From: Planctomycetaceae bacterium
Lineage (GTDB): Bacteria > Planctomycetota > Planctomycetia > Planctomycetales > Planctomycetaceae
Direction of reading: 5' to 3'
Length of the DNA stretch: 5,668 nt
Assembly: GCA_027080405.1 (NCBI GenBank)
Contig: JALWSL010000383.1
Span: 1-5,668, forward strand
The position numbers were made by a program, and so were the translations under genes. Each line of letters opens with the position of its first letter. The first letter of the stretch is position 1. The notes below the pieces were generated by a model. The model ran no database searches. It saw only the letters and a program-made list of their open reading frames with translations, and was not told the DNA's origin. Positions 5,233 through 5,668 of this stretch are shown here, in pieces.

Positions 5233-5668
5233 ATGCAACGGTTTGTTTTGATCGGTCTGTTATTGGTTCTGTTTTCGCCTTTCAGAACTGCCAGCGATGC
5301 GTCTGAAAAAACGAATGTGATCATCATCTATGCCGATGATCTGGGTAACGGCGACCTCAGTTGCTATGGACACCCCCGTTTCAAAACACCTTGCCTGGAT
5401 GAAATGGCCGCGCAGGGAGCACGTTTCACACAGTTTTACAGTTCGTGCGCTTACTGTGCACCGTCACGAGCTTCATTGATGACGGGGCGGTATCCGTTTC
5501 GTAACAATATGATGCTTGGCAACCCTCTTCCCAAAGATGATTTTCAGGTCAGGAACCGCAAGGAACCGCCCCCCAGTGATAAACTGGGCATTCCATCGGA
5601 AGAAGTCACGCTGGGCGAACAGTTTCAGCAGGCTGGCTACCGCACGATCTGTATCGGAAAATGGCATC
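5233..5668 (+). CDS. Exported sulfatase with canonical CAPSR motif, N-terminal part (cut by right edge)
   Basis: The ATG at 5233 has AAGGA 7 bases upstream, and 145 codons are visible. A signal peptide covers about residues 1-23 (SDA/S cleavage likely). The mature part begins TNVIIIYADDLGNGDLSCYG, with metal ligands Asp35-Asp36. The formylglycine site is canonical: CAPSRASLMTGRYP with Cys75 as the modified residue and Arg79 present. The window ends on IGKWH (141-145), so Lys143 and His145 of the GKWH motif are intact. The metal-binding DNG and later motifs lie beyond the edge. The protein is an arylsulfatase A-like hydrolase of sulfate esters, with the substrate unknown. The gap of 110 bases after the first sulfatase has a TTGACG (5174-5179) but no matching -10 box, so read-through from the promoter at 3651 is likely. 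Confidence 0.93.
   Translation, partial: MQRFVLIGLLLVLFSPFRTASDASEKTNVIIIYADDLGNGDLSCYGHPRFKTPCLDEMAAQGARFTQFYSSCAYCAPSRASLMTGRYPFRNNMMLGNPLPKDDFQVRNRKEPPPSDKLGIPSEEVTLGEQFQQAGYRTICIGKWH

Noticed and set aside
1..5668. CRISPR array, insertion sequence, prophage or defence system
   Set aside because: No regularly spaced repeats, transposase, integrase, terminal inverted repeats or defence-related domains are visible on either strand.

Overview
The window looks like chromosomal DNA from a planctomycete, probably a mid-GC relative of the Gimesia/Rubinisphaera type. This is inferred from gene content recognised by memory, not from a search. The clues are two adjacent exported sulfatases, a Fes-like exported esterase, a short soluble Hanks-type kinase with the LAEGGFA glycine loop and HCDIKP catalytic loop, and a membrane-anchored PIN/TRAM-type N-terminus. 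Genes are sparse, with intergenic gaps of 110 to 500 bases.

Layout. Four genes lie on the minus strand. They are the 5' end of a PIN/TRAM-like membrane protein (1-220, cut by the left edge), an exported alpha/beta-hydrolase esterase (638-1522), a four-helix membrane protein of unknown function (1701-2192) and a Ser/Thr protein kinase (2694-3524). Two sulfatase genes follow on the plus strand: a complete one (3800-5122) and the first 145 codons of a second (5233 to the right edge). The kinase and the first sulfatase are divergent and share a 275-base control region. This holds the best promoter in the window (TTGACA, 18 bases, CATAAT), with a dyad symmetry sitting on the predicted start point. 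A similar palindrome covers the predicted -10 box of the esterase gene.

How the genes may work together. The esterase and both sulfatases carry signal peptides, so all three should act outside the cytoplasm. Together they would suit removal of sulfate and ester groups from complex polysaccharides, a common planctomycete lifestyle. The second sulfatase has a canonical formylglycine motif (CAPSR). The first has CRPSL and a GKWW in place of GKWH, so the pair may differ in maturation or chemistry. The kinase could sense or regulate something nearby, but the sequence shows no direct link. The membrane protein and the PIN/TRAM-like gene look like unrelated housekeeping neighbours.

I see no RNA gene, CRISPR array, insertion sequence, phage gene or attachment site, and no clear evidence for a wholly new system. 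The most interesting points are the altered active-site motifs of the first sulfatase and of the kinase, and the operator-like palindromes at two promoters.
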